DNA of 64,000 bases from Trifolium pratense (taxonomy: Eukaryota; Streptophyta; Magnoliopsida; Fabales; Fabaceae): NCBI RefSeq assembly GCF_020283565.1, contig NC_060063.1:37038635-37102634 (forward strand), in the 5' to 3' direction. A program made the position numbers and the translations under genes. The number at the start of each line of letters is the position of its first letter. Position 1 is the stretch's first letter. Under the pieces are notes generated by a model. The model searched no databases. It was not told where the DNA came from and saw only the letters and a program-made list of their open reading frames with translations. This document shows positions 30,962 through 40,739 of this stretch, in pieces.

Positions 30962-31275
30962 ACACTATTCGAGGACAATATCGTTGTTTACAAATTTGTG
31001 CAAGACGTGCATATCTTCGTCACTGGTGGTGATGATGAGATGAGCTCATTTTGTCATCTGTTCTACCAGGCTTCTTTGACGCAGTCACCCTTTTTGCTGA
31101 GGTATTTATGGTTGTACTTTGTTAATTATTTTGTATCAAAATTTAATTGAAAGTCAGGTGGGTATTTACTCATATATGTGTTCCTTTTACTGGAACAATG
31201 TTAACAAAAGTGAGGCACTTGAGAACATTCTTTATGCCTTGCCTAGATTGTTGATGGAGGCTATGTATATATTGG

Positions 31276-33236
31276 GTATGTATGTATGTATTTAGGAATT
31301 TGCCTGTTCCTCACTGTGAAAAGTTGCATAACTCTTTATTTCGGCATGGATATGCAATATGTGTACCATCCACTCAGTTTTATGTTATTTAGAATTGATT
31401 GAGTGTTTTTTAATGGATTGAAATACTTTTACTTTTATTATCATGGCTTTTTATTGAGTGTTGATTATGTTGAGCTGCAAACAGTTTTTATAAATCCCTT
31501 TGTCTCATGTTATATTTCTGCTTGACAAATTAATTAGCAGTGTGCGGGAAGTTTTCTATGAATGAGATAAGAGAAATTACATATGTGCTTCCTGTACCAG
31601 GATTTATGATATATTTATCCACTGATGTATAGGACATGGTTACTTGTTCACATGATTATTGTATTTTTATCAAACATTACACCTCTAGTTTATGCCATTG
31701 AAAGTGGATGTCAAATTTAGCTCTAAATAGTGAAGTTCATTTGACAATCTAAATTTTGTAAAGGTGTATTGCTTAAGTGAGTTCTACTTTTCATATTCAC
31801 ACGTATGCCTTCAACAACAACATTCTCATTTCTTCATGCAGATCTAATTTGTTTATTTAAATATTTGTTATTAATAATTTTAATGGCATGCTTCAGTAAT
31901 ATGCTTTCTGTTTGGATATTAGGAACTCTTGGGATATGTTAATTATGTTTGTATTCTATTAGGATATTAGTGAACTCTTAGGGTAAGTTATGTTATTTTG
32001 CTTTCTGTTAGGATTTTAGGAACTCTTAGGGTATGTTAATTATGTTATTTTTGAATTCTGTTTTGTAATTTTGTAGTTATGCGGTTGTGACTTATTATAT
32101 TTGTTGTTGGTTGAACCATAACATATTTACTTTTAACATATTGTGCTGTTTCTCTGTCCGTTTTTTATGTCTTGTTCTTTCCATGCAGCAAAAGCGACTC
32201 CATGGATATTGTTTTCTTGGCTTGAGGAGTTCTTGTATCAGTTGCTCATATTAATTCCTCGGGATGTATAATATACTTTAGGAGTAACAACCCTTGTCAC
32301 AAGTGGAATGCTACATTAGTTTCTGCCAGTCAAGTGCCTCACATTGCTGACCTTACTGTGATTTTTTTGTTGATAAATATGCATAAAAATGTTTCTTATC
32401 ATTGAGGGGGATGTTTGGGTGGGATTATCTGTTATGCTATAAAGAGTTCTCAACAGTGGAGAAGATGGCAGCAACTAATTGCACGAGTCATGAGTATCCG
32501 TAGTAGGTTCTCGCAAGTTCATGTATCGGGCTTATAACACGCTTGTGGGTAACAACTTAAATACAGTTGAAGTATGCTTATTACACGTTTGAACAAAAGC
32601 TATTGCAGCATTCAAATGAATGAATATTCTTTCTTGTGAGGAAGCCATGCATTTGACTTGAATTTGTTTTTTTGTTATAGTTATGTGTATTGTTATTCTT
32701 TTTTAATCCGGGTCTTGATAATCGCTTAATTTACGCGGTTAGTGATAACTAACCATGATGCAAATATGAGCATACTTGTAGTCTGTCCTCCTTGTTGAGG
32801 TAAATGAAAATCAAGGGAGTAGGTAATGATAAGCTGGCATAGATAGAATTCTCCAAAATACAATTCTGTTATCAAACTTTTCTCTAAAGCAATGAATTAC
32901 ATTTTCAAACTTTTGGGAACTTAGTAGTGGATAGTGGCAAAACAGACAAATTCAAATCAAGTTCAAGATATTATGTTGAAATATTAAGAGTTTGAATATT
33001 GTTTATAATTACCTAATAATAGTTTGATGCAAATGACTGAACACTAATTCATCATCTATAACAATATATACACTCATAAGTCATAATCCTAAATAAATAA
33101 GAAAATAGATATGTACCAAAGAAAAATAATAAGAAAATTGATAAAATAATAATATGAAAATGAAGTTTAATCCTTAAAACCAGATTCATGATACATTGCA
33201 TAACCAAATTTAGCACAACAATGAATTGTGTCTAAA
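31276..33236. other. Gene-poor spacer with an imperfect tandem repeat
   Basis: AT-rich spacer without a supported gene. At about 31905-32045 a unit of roughly 60 bp (GGATATTAGGAACTCTTGGG, then ATGTTAATTATGTT) is repeated three times with changes. The stretch 32515-32590 (ATCGGGCTTATAACACGC, then GGTAACAACTTAAATACAG) recurs in diverged form at 34448-34525. Introns or 3' UTR of the coatomer-derived segment may be included here. Confidence 0.5.
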
Positions 33237-33251
33237 ATCTAAATAGCTAAC

Positions 33252-33360
33252 CAATACATTGTACTCAAGTGGTTAACGAGGTTCTCTTAGGATGAATCGT
33301 TCGGGAGAATCCGAGTTCGATTTCTAGTGGAAATAATTCTTGGTTAGATTTTAATTATTT
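33252..33360 (+). mobile_element. tRNA-derived SINE at the WUN1-like stop codon
   Basis: 109-bp insert with an A-box-like CTCAAGTGGTTAACGAGG and a B-box-like CCGAGTTCGATTTC, flanked by 15-bp duplications ATCTAAATAGCTAAC (33237-33251) and ATCTAAATAGCCAAC (33361-33375; one change). The right duplicate holds the last codons and the stop of the minus-strand gene, so the protein was not altered. Confidence 0.7.
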
Positions 33361-33362
33361 AT

Positions 33363-33803
33363 CTAAATAGCCAACACAAGTCCAGGAAATGATTGTAGAT
33401 CACGAGGTTGACTCTTCCACAATATCATACTATCTTGCTTATGATCTTTCCACCTCGATGGCCTCAAATCTCTCACCACAAGGCATGTATTGAAATACTC
33501 TCTAAATTGTGTGATTAATCCATTTTTCAATGTCCAAACATGAACCCAATAATCTTGTCCTTCCCACCCTTCAGTTATCACACAATCATGAATTGAAGTG
33601 ACACTTCTTGGCTCAAATTTAAACCCTTTTTTGTGATCTGTTTCCCCTGTTAGCACCTTCATCATATGTTGACATTGTGGTGGACCATGAAACCAATACT
33701 CAAGATCACTTGCTAGTAATTTGGAAACCATTTCCATTGTTCCTTGACCCAAAAGTGCTTTGTAGAGCAGTTCAACTATAGAATTGTTTTGCATTTCAAC
33801 CAT
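33363..33803 (-). CDS. WUN1/SAG20-like protein (NTF2-like fold)
   Basis: 146 residues, intact, single exon. Residues about 5-115 match the wound-induced protein WUN1 / senescence-associated SAG20 family: VELLYKALLGQGTMEMVSKL, DLEYWFHGPPQCQHMMKVLT, FEPRSVTSIHDCVITEGW, YWVHVWTLKNGLITQFREYF. This is a SnoaL/NTF2-like alpha+beta barrel. The family is induced by wounding and senescence in plants; its biochemical role is unknown. The start at 33803 (MVEMQNNS) is preferred over the inner Met because a TATA box lies 35-43 bases upstream. A SINE lies immediately beyond the stop, so its sequence forms the start of the 3' UTR. Confidence 0.88.
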   Translation of the reverse strand: MVEMQNNSIVELLYKALLGQGTMEMVSKLLASDLEYWFHGPPQCQHMMKVLTGETDHKKGFKFEPRSVTSIHDCVITEGWEGQDYWVHVWTLKNGLITQFREYFNTCLVVRDLRPSRWKDHKQDSMILWKSQPRDLQSFPGLVLAI

Positions 33804-33837
33804 ATGGTATATTTTTTTGATGTACTCTTAACCCTTT

Positions 33838-33846
33838 GTATTTATA
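33838..33846 (-). promoter_or_regulatory. TATA box of the WUN1-like gene
   Basis: TATAAATAC on the minus strand, 35-43 bases upstream of the ATG, implying a very short leader or a start slightly further in. Confidence 0.55.
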
Positions 33847-34249
33847 TTTTGAGACAATAGAGTTATAAGGAATAAATAAAAGAGACAGTGCCTTTGTTGC
33901 CATTCTCAACTCAACCCTAGATACTAAGAAAGGAAACAACATAACTCCTAATAAAAACAGAATCATAATTACTATGAAAATATGCTAACATACATAACTA
34001 CCAAATATACAAATAAATTAATAATGCACTTAGAGCAAAACTTGGAAACTACATGATAATTTAAGAAATTAGTGGCCATTTTCGTGTAGTATTATGGAGT
34101 AGTCAATTAAGTAGAGTATTAATAGTTTTACCAAAAAAAAAATAGAGGAACCTGACAAAACTTTAGGAGACCATTGAGAAATGTTTACACTAATAGTTTT
34201 ACTGGAACTTTAATTTTTTTGGGCAATAAAGAGGGCCTAAATCTAAGAA

Positions 34250-34440
34250 AAAGTGAAAGAAAAATGTAACAAAAAATTAAACCGGAGGAGTAAAAACGCC
34301 AAGGGTCACCACTATCACACCCTTCATATTAACAAGAGCATCAGCACAACTGTTAGCTTCATGAGACGAGTGACAAATGGTCAAAGTTTGACCTCCCATT
34401 CCATTTGATTGATTCCAAGTTATATTAATCAACCTTCATC
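34250..34440 (-). pseudogene. RNase H-like (RVT_3) retroelement fragment
   Basis: The minus strand reads INITWNQSNGMGGQTLTICH, then SSHEANSCADALVNMKG. The HEANSCADALV part matches the C-terminal REANxCADALA motif of LINE-type RNase H domains. It is short and isolated. The remainder of 33850-34830 shows no gene. Confidence 0.45.
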
Positions 34441-34827
34441 CCTCAAGCGATGAACCGGGCTTGTAATAATCTTGAGTATAACAACTTATATTCAGTTGAA
34501 GTATATGCATTGCTTATTACACTATTGATAAAATAAAATAGATATAAAAATGACTCTTTATTTAAAAATCAAACTTTTTGGTATCTATTTTTATATTTGT
34601 TGCAATTTTAGTCATAACTCATATTTTTTCTCTAAAAGTGTTGATTTTTGACGTCCTCAAAAGTGATTTATTGTCTCAAACATTAAATTTAAAGATGAAA
34701 TATCACGTTTGAGACCAAAATTCTTCCTTTTTGGCATTAAAAGTCACCGCTTTTAAGACAAACAAAGAATTAGGACCAAAATTGCAACAAGTATAAAAGT
34801 AAAGGACCAAAGTTCAATTAATAAAGA

Positions 34828-34911
34828 CTTAATTGTACATTTGGTCCCTTATGTTTATTTTATGTTTCAAAGTGTTCTCTTATGTTTTAAAAGTTTCAAG
34901 TTGGTCCCTTA
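34828..34911 (+). mobile_element. Single-ended MULE-MITE relic
   Basis: GACTTAATTGTACATTTGGT, then TTTCAAGTTGGTCCCTTATG: the same terminal family as 5632-6042 and 7835-7960, without a visible partner end. It is followed by the LTR-like block at 34912. Confidence 0.5.
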
Positions 34912-35297
34912 TGTAGGAAGGTTGGCCGCGCCAGATTGAAGATCAAGTGATGCGCAAGAAAGGTTCACTTGGAAAACAATGAAGATTTAATTTTGCTATA
35001 TTTTAGAAAGATTTAGTGAAGATTTAATATTTTAGCTAGATTTATTATTTTTATATTTTAGCAAGATTTATTATTTTTATTTAGCTAGGTTTGTTATTTT
35101 TATTTTTACAATCTTTTAGAAGATTTGTTATTTTTATTTTTCACCACTATTTAAACCAAACTATTGTAGCCTTGAAAGACAACCTTTTCTCAAATTAGGT
35201 GGATTCCAAATTACTCTTTCTGGTGGATTCCGGAACCTTTATCTAAAAGGATTACCGCTTGCTTTTCCTTTACGCTTCCCTACTGCGTCAGTTTGTT
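34912..35297 (+). repeat. LTR-like block upstream of F-box copy 1
   Basis: TGTAGGAAGGTTGGCCGCG to CCCTACTGCGTCA, with repeated ATTTGTTATTTTTATTT blocks, a possible TATA (CACTATTTAAACC) and GGTGGATTCCGG repeats near its end. The composition and TG...CA ends suggest a solo LTR, but no target duplication was found. It is absent from the equivalent place before F-box copy 2. Confidence 0.4.
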
Positions 35298-35414
35298 AGA
35301 AGTGTTTGAGTTTATAACGTACAGCTTTTAACATTTTTATCATTTTTTATTTACGCTATTTCAAGACGCTATTTCTTATTATTATTTATTATTTTGAGCA
35401 GATAGGCATAGATC

Positions 35415-37052
35415 ATGGCTGGTAAAATCTCATCAACAGATGTGCATAAAATCCAAAGACATAATGTGGATGATATGATTAGCGACTTACCCGAGGGCGT
35501 TCTTCTTCATATTCTTTCTTTACTCCCTACCGAAGATGTTGTAAGAACTTCCGTATTAGCAACAAAATGGAGACACTTGTGGACCTACTTATCCGTCTTT
35601 GATTTTAAAATTCCATATCCTCTATATAATAAGTCAAAAGACCAAAATCAGAATTCAGTAAATTGTCTCTTAGATCTAGTTGGAAGACTACTGCGAAAAT
35701 CTAATTGTGTAGAAAGGCTCTCCATTGACATATTTGTAATTGGTGTTGATGGAGATAAAGTTAGTTCTTTAATATCTTCTGCTTCGAAGCACAAACTACA
35801 ATATCTTAAACTTTCACTAGGTGTTCCAATTCCAAATGATAAGTTTGCGTTACCCCATTGTTTCTCGGCATTTGAGTCATTGAATGAACTTTGTTTAGGA
35901 CTCAGGTTCACTCTTTGTATTCCTAGTGATATTTGTTTCCCTAGTCTGAAGAAATTAGTAGTTTCAGATGTTGAATTTGCAAATGAGGAGTCGGTTCAAC
36001 AACTTTTCTCTGGGTGCCCTGTCTTACAAGAGTTGACCTTGTACAATTGTTATTGGGAGAATATAGAGCAGATCAATATTGCAATTTCCACATTAAGGAA
36101 GTTGACCATCTATTTCGACCCTTGTTGTGTAGATGATGAGGATGATGAGATGACAGTCATGATTGATGCTGTGAATCTTTTATCTTTAAGTTGCACATGC
36201 CATGCAGCAATACGATTTATCCCTGTTAACTTGACCTCCATAGTTGATGCGCATGTTCATCTTGAGGATTACAGTCAACTTGTACCTGTACTATATGTTG
36301 CTCATTGTATATTTGAGCTATTGAGTGGACTTAATAATGTCAAATCTCTCGATATAACAAATGATACTCTTGAGGTATGATTGAGTATTTTTTCATCATC
36401 TTCATTTTTGTATATATTGCATTGGATAATGCCTAATGTGAATGTTACCTTTAGTTATCGTTGTATATTTTCTCTCTATCACAATACTGAATGTTGTTTT
36501 GTTTCATTTACTAGTGTCTTATTGACCGTACAGAGGTTGACCTCAATCTCCTTCCCACATTTCACAATTTAACACATCTTTGTGTGTATAATTTTACTGA
36601 CGAGTCTACTGCTACTAGTGGAGTATTACCTGATATTCTCCGAAAGACTCCTAAACTGGAAGTTCTTTATATTCCTACTGTGGTACATTTTACATTCTGC
36701 ATCAGTGCTTTTATTTGTCATGTTTCAATGCTTACAATAATATTATTTCTGAAATTTGATATGTTTCGTGATTCTTATTTAGGTACGTGAATACTTGGTT
36801 GGTGAAGATTCGTTATTGAACTCATTGCCTTGCTGCTTAAAATCCTCTCTCAAACGATTATGCATTTTATATTTTTCTGGAGATGAAGATGAAATTGAGT
36901 TTGTTAGGCTTTTCTTAAAAAATGCCCCATTTTTAGGGGAGATCCAGTTATTCTGTGTGAGATCTTTATTAGCTAATGTGGAGAAGGTGGCTGATATCCA
37001 GGACCAGTTGCAATCTGTACGCCCGGGAGCATGTGTCATCAAATTTTTGTAA
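35415..37052 (+). CDS. F-box/LRR/FBD-type protein, copy 1 (3 exons)
   Basis: Exons 35415-36374, 36515-36682 and 36783-37052, all GT-AG and phase 0, giving 465 residues. Residues about 16-60: F-box (NVDDMISDLPEGVLLHILSL, then LPTEDVVRTSVLATKWRHLW). Residues about 90-400: LRR of the plant FBD/LRR class (VERLSIDIFVIGVDGDKVSS; GCPVLQELTLYNCYW; LPTFHNLTHLCVYNF). The C-terminal end (RLFLKNAPFLGEIQLF, then CVIKFL) is an FBD-like tail. Expected role: substrate receptor of an SCF ubiquitin ligase, target unknown. Copy 2 (46568) is almost identical, so this is a recent segmental duplication. The intact F-box, correct splice sites and full length support function. Confidence 0.85.
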
Positions 37053-37172
37053 ATCTTCTTTCTTTTCTTTTCTTTCATTGTTTTCTTATGCCTGCTATAT
37101 GCTTTTCTTATTTATATATCTTTTCACAATATACCTTAAATTGTCCTTCAAATCTATTTTGGGCAGGCAGGA

Positions 37173-37730
37173 ATGGCTCAGCACAAAGACAGTACAATCT
37201 CCTGGCCAAATTTAGATAATGTGGGTGACATGAAAAATATGATGAGCAACTTACCTGGAGACGTTCTTCTTTATGTTCTTTCTTTTCTCCCTACCGAAGA
37301 TGCTGCAAGAACTTCCATATTCTCAAAAAAATGGAGGTACTTGTGGACTCACTTATCCATCTTTCATTTTGAAGATACAAATCAAATTGCGTTGAGAGGC
37401 TTTGCATTACAATACATGGAACTATCGTCGATATAGACAAAGTTAATTCTTTTGTATCTTTTGTTTGAAGTACAAAGTCTAAGATCTTGAACTCTCCTTA
37501 GTAGGTGTTCTAAATGTTTGGTTTGTGTTGCCCCATAATTTCTTTACTTTTGGGTCATTGAATAAGCTACATTTAGATTTTAACCTCACTATATATTCGT
37601 AGTGGTATTTGTTTCCTTAGCTTGATGACATTAGTACTTTCCGATGTTACCTTTGTAAATGAGAAATCAATTTAACGACTTTTCTCTGGTTTCCATGTCC
37701 TACAAGAGGTATTGGGAGAGCAGTAGTACT
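37173..37730 (+). pseudogene. F-box gene relic directly downstream of copy 1
   Basis: 87 codons beginning MAQHKDSTISWPNLDN and with an F-box (MMSNLPGDVLLYVLSFLPTE, then KWRYLWTHLSIF) run to a stop at 37434. Beyond it the LRR half is still readable but broken (LPHNFFTFGSLNKLHLDF-type sequence at about 37540, GFHVLQE at about 37700). It is 121 bp from the end of copy 1, a dead tandem member of the same family. Confidence 0.75.
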
Positions 37731-38593
37731 TAACTAAAGATGAAATAAACCTGAAAGTTTTCACCTTCATTTTCATTAATTTCTTCTCTATTTTGTTTTA
37801 GTTTTCATTATTCTCTGCCACTTTTTCGTTTTCCATTGTCAAGTTCAACTTGTTTGCTCATGTATGACAGCTCTGCTTCATTTTACTCAGGAAGTTTAAA
37901 AGGGTGTTAGTTTATTCATGTTTTTTCATTATAATTACCTTATTTGATGTTTATTTTTTGTTATTCTCATAGTTCTTTCTTTACCTTATTTAAATTTATC
38001 TCAATAATCTAGTTTCAATGCTATTTTTTTTTTACTTTGTTTGAAGTTTATTAAAGCTCTATAATTTGAGTATGCAGAGAATTAAAATATTAATTTACTT
38101 TTTAATTATATTTTCAAACGAACCGATTAACTGAACTGAACCAAATAAAAGTAAATCAAACCATATTGTTTGATTTGGCTCTACTTTTGAAAGATACCGA
38201 AAACTAAACCAAACTAAAGTACGTAGATTTATTTGGTTTAAATATTGTTTTTATTAAAAATCGATCCAAATTGAACCGTTATACTCATAGCCTTGCTAAC
38301 GAGTGTCTTTAAAACATTATTGAGGAATCTATAAAAAAATTGACAAATTGGTAAACACCGCCTAAAACTCACTCACAACTATGAAATTTTTGGCTCAAGC
38401 CAAGGCAAAGGTGTCAAAACCTAATGTTATTATATTGTGAGTTAAATTAAACCTTACGGATCTCCTTATTAAATTATTTTTATGTATGTTTTTCTATGTA
38501 TTGATAATTAAAAAATTGATAAAATAAAATAGATATAAATTTCTACGACCGACAATGACAGCGTAAAACACTTTTATACTTACATCTAATCAA
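37731..38593. repeat. Downstream duplicated spacer, copy 1
   Basis: Non-coding. It is matched over about 0.9 kb by 50725-51615 (for example CTATTTTGTTTTAGTTTTCA, then AACTGAACCAAATAAAAGT and AAACACCGCCTAAAACTCAC). This shows that the segmental duplication extends beyond the F-box genes. Confidence 0.75.
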
Positions 38594-38601
38594 ATCACAC
38601 C

Positions 38602-39323
38602 CATGGACGAATCTACTTGAAGGCCAAGTGTGGCCATGGCCACACCAAAATTTTGAAATTTTTTATCCATACATTCATATATTAGGTCTATGTGTATAGA
38701 GTTAAATATATTTTGTCTCCGTGAGTTAACTTGGTTGGTTGAGACAATATAAATTATTCAGGAGTTGGGGTTTGAATCATGAACACTCCATTTATTCACG
38801 TTTAAGGTGAAATTTCTAACCACTAGAAAAAAAATAGTTAAATATGTTTTTGGTCTCTATAAAATAGTGACATTTTAAATTTAGTCTTTACTTAAATTTT
38901 ATTAAATTTTTAATCCTTAAAAAATTACCATGCACTCAATTTTGATCTCTACTGTTAAGAAATTTTTATTTTTGAATGATTATTTCGTAGGTATTTTTTA
39001 AAAAAGGTTCATTTAGAAAGACAAAAAAAGTACACAAAATATTTGATTTATGGGTCATAATTTTCATTACTTTTATCTTGAATTGTTGTCATTTTAAAAA
39101 GTCATATTTAAATACATATCATGTCAAAAAATGATAAATAAAAGAGAAGTACATTTATTTAGTGGTGAGACGGATAATATTATGTGCGAAATTCTAAAAT
39201 GACCAAAAATTTGAGACGAATAAAGTATATCTTTCATACTTTAATTTAACATTGTCATTTAAAACTTTTAAATTAAGCTAATAAATTTTGGCCACAAAAA
39301 AAAAAATCCTAGATTTGTCCCTG
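38602..39323. mobile_element. hAT-like non-autonomous element
   Basis: Ends CATGGACGAATCTACTTG and TAGATTTGTCCCTG are decayed forms of the CAGGGGCGGATCTAC terminal repeat. The 8-bp duplications ATCACACC (38594-38601) and ATCACGCC (39324-39331) differ at one base. TGTGGCCATGGCCACACC lies subterminally. The related region at 51616 lacks the element. A SINE is nested inside. Confidence 0.7.
38710..38835 (+). mobile_element. SINE nested in the hAT-like element
   Basis: 126 bp with TTGGTTGGTTGAGACAAT, a B-box-like GGGGTTTGAATCATG and an A-rich tail, flanked by perfect 10-bp duplications AGTTAAATAT at 38700-38709 and 38836-38845. Confidence 0.65.
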
Positions 39324-39336
39324 ATCACGCCACATT

Positions 39337-40554
39337 TTTTTTTAAAACAAACAAACTTAATTCATATCATTCATGAACAAAGGTTCAATACAAAGAGAGA
39401 TAACATCAACATAATGGTGAGTTGGTGACTAGCCCGAGAAATGACCACTCATGCAAGGGAATTAATGAGCCTCTATATTCGCTTACCACCTTACAAACTT
39501 AACCTCAAAATTGGACAACAATGACAAACTATTCTTTCTTTTTTTGACACAAATGACAAACAATTCTTAATACTATCAATAATGGAACCAAATTATGGGT
39601 CTCCTCCATTTTTTGAATTGATGTCATTAACTAAGGTTTGGGTGTCACTTCCAAAGATGATAAAGTTCCTTCCTTTGTGAGTAGCTAGCTTCACATCATC
39701 TACATAGCCATGCCTTCACCTTCAAGTATTGACATGTTTGAGTTCTACTTGTTGTCTGTGCACCTTGAAACTCTCCATTGTTGTTCCTAATACAGCAAGT
39801 TGTCGATGTAATACCTTGGTGTTCAAAGGACCCTGCATCCACATTGATTTTGAGCCATCCATTGCGAGGCCTTGACCAAGTCGCGTTGTACTTTACCGTG
39901 CGCGTTTGCTGGGTTTGTTTTCATATTTGCTGCGCATCAAACCGTTCCAATTTCGACTTGCACTCCTCTCATCTTGTCTCCATTTCGCCTTCATAAGCAT
40001 TCAGTAACCTTCCCTAACCACATACCTCCCTTCTTTATTCTCATCCCAAATCAATTTATCTTCTCTAAACAGTTTGAAATAATGGCATAGTCATGATAAT
40101 ATTTGCCATATCACTAGATAATAAGCTTTGGATTTTTTACACATCCCATTTCCTTTAACCCTCCACCATACGTTTGTTAACATATAAATTATGAACCTCT
40201 TCAACTTGAGGTGACCTCAACCACTTCCCTTCCTCCCTCCTTAACCACAGCTCTCCCATCACCCTCACCCTACTCCCATCCCCTACCACTCATCTACATC
40301 CCTTCTTGTATTTGTAGATGGAATAAGGTAAATGCTCATAATGTACGATGGGATTGCTTGTAGGACGAATTTAATCATCACTTCTTTCCCGGCTGTTGAC
40401 AAAGATTTACCTCTCCAAGAGTTCATTTTCTTCCACACTCGATCATTTATGAAAAATAAATAGTCTTCTTACTCCTTCCAATCATCGATGGGAACCCTAA
40501 ATAGTTGCCGGTCCCAAGTACATGTCTCAATCCCAAAACTCTTGCAAGTTATCT
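39337..40554 (-). mobile_element. 5'-truncated, decayed LINE (L1-like), minus strand
   Basis: The minus strand reads YLGLPSMIGRSKKTI, then VWKKMNSWRGKSLSTAGKE and FVLQAIPSYIMSIYLIP (about 40525-40330), the same reverse-transcriptase thumb motifs as the LINE at 41498. It then jumps to RNase H: NGWLKINVDAGSFEHQG (about 39880) and a WVKFVRxxANIEAH-type tail (about 39500). A T-rich run at 39335-39343 is the A tail. The duplication GCCACATT flanks it (39329-39336 and 40555-40562), and the equivalent place at 51618 is the empty site. Confidence 0.75.
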
Positions 40555-40739
40555 GCCACATTATTATCACTTTTATAAGTTAGTTTTGAAATATCTACAC
40601 AAATATTTATGATACTACCTTAGTCGCTAATTACAAGACCATATTTGATAAAAATGTACTATTCATTTACCTTGTTTTGACAGTATTTTTTTAATAATAT
40701 ATAAATGTAAATATTACTAGTATATAAGATCTTGTTCAA

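Larger units (their letters stand above)
22082..31275 (+). pseudogene. Coatomer subunit zeta exons, split by a palindromic retroelement
   Basis: An acceptor (TTATTATCTGCAG) ends at 22081 and the exon starts CTGAGATAACACT. It resumes after the insertion at 30967 with ATTCGAGGACAATATCG. Ignoring the insertion and one target copy, it encodes the coatomer zeta (COPI zeta) core, EITLFEDNIVVYKFVQDVHI then FVTGGDDE. A one-base loss at about 31040 shifts frame, and a gained T in a T run near 31092 shifts it back before a GTATTT donor at 31102. A second exon relic (about 31193-31275) reads NNVNKSEALENI with stops. Coatomer zeta is a small subunit of COPI vesicle coats. The copy is dead and truncated. 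Confidence 0.8.

Noticed and set aside
33252..33360. Functional tRNA gene (also 4872-5003, 38710-38835, 51698-51824)
   Set aside because: Only box-A/B-like promoter remnants are present, with no cloverleaf. The A tails and target duplications show SINEs.
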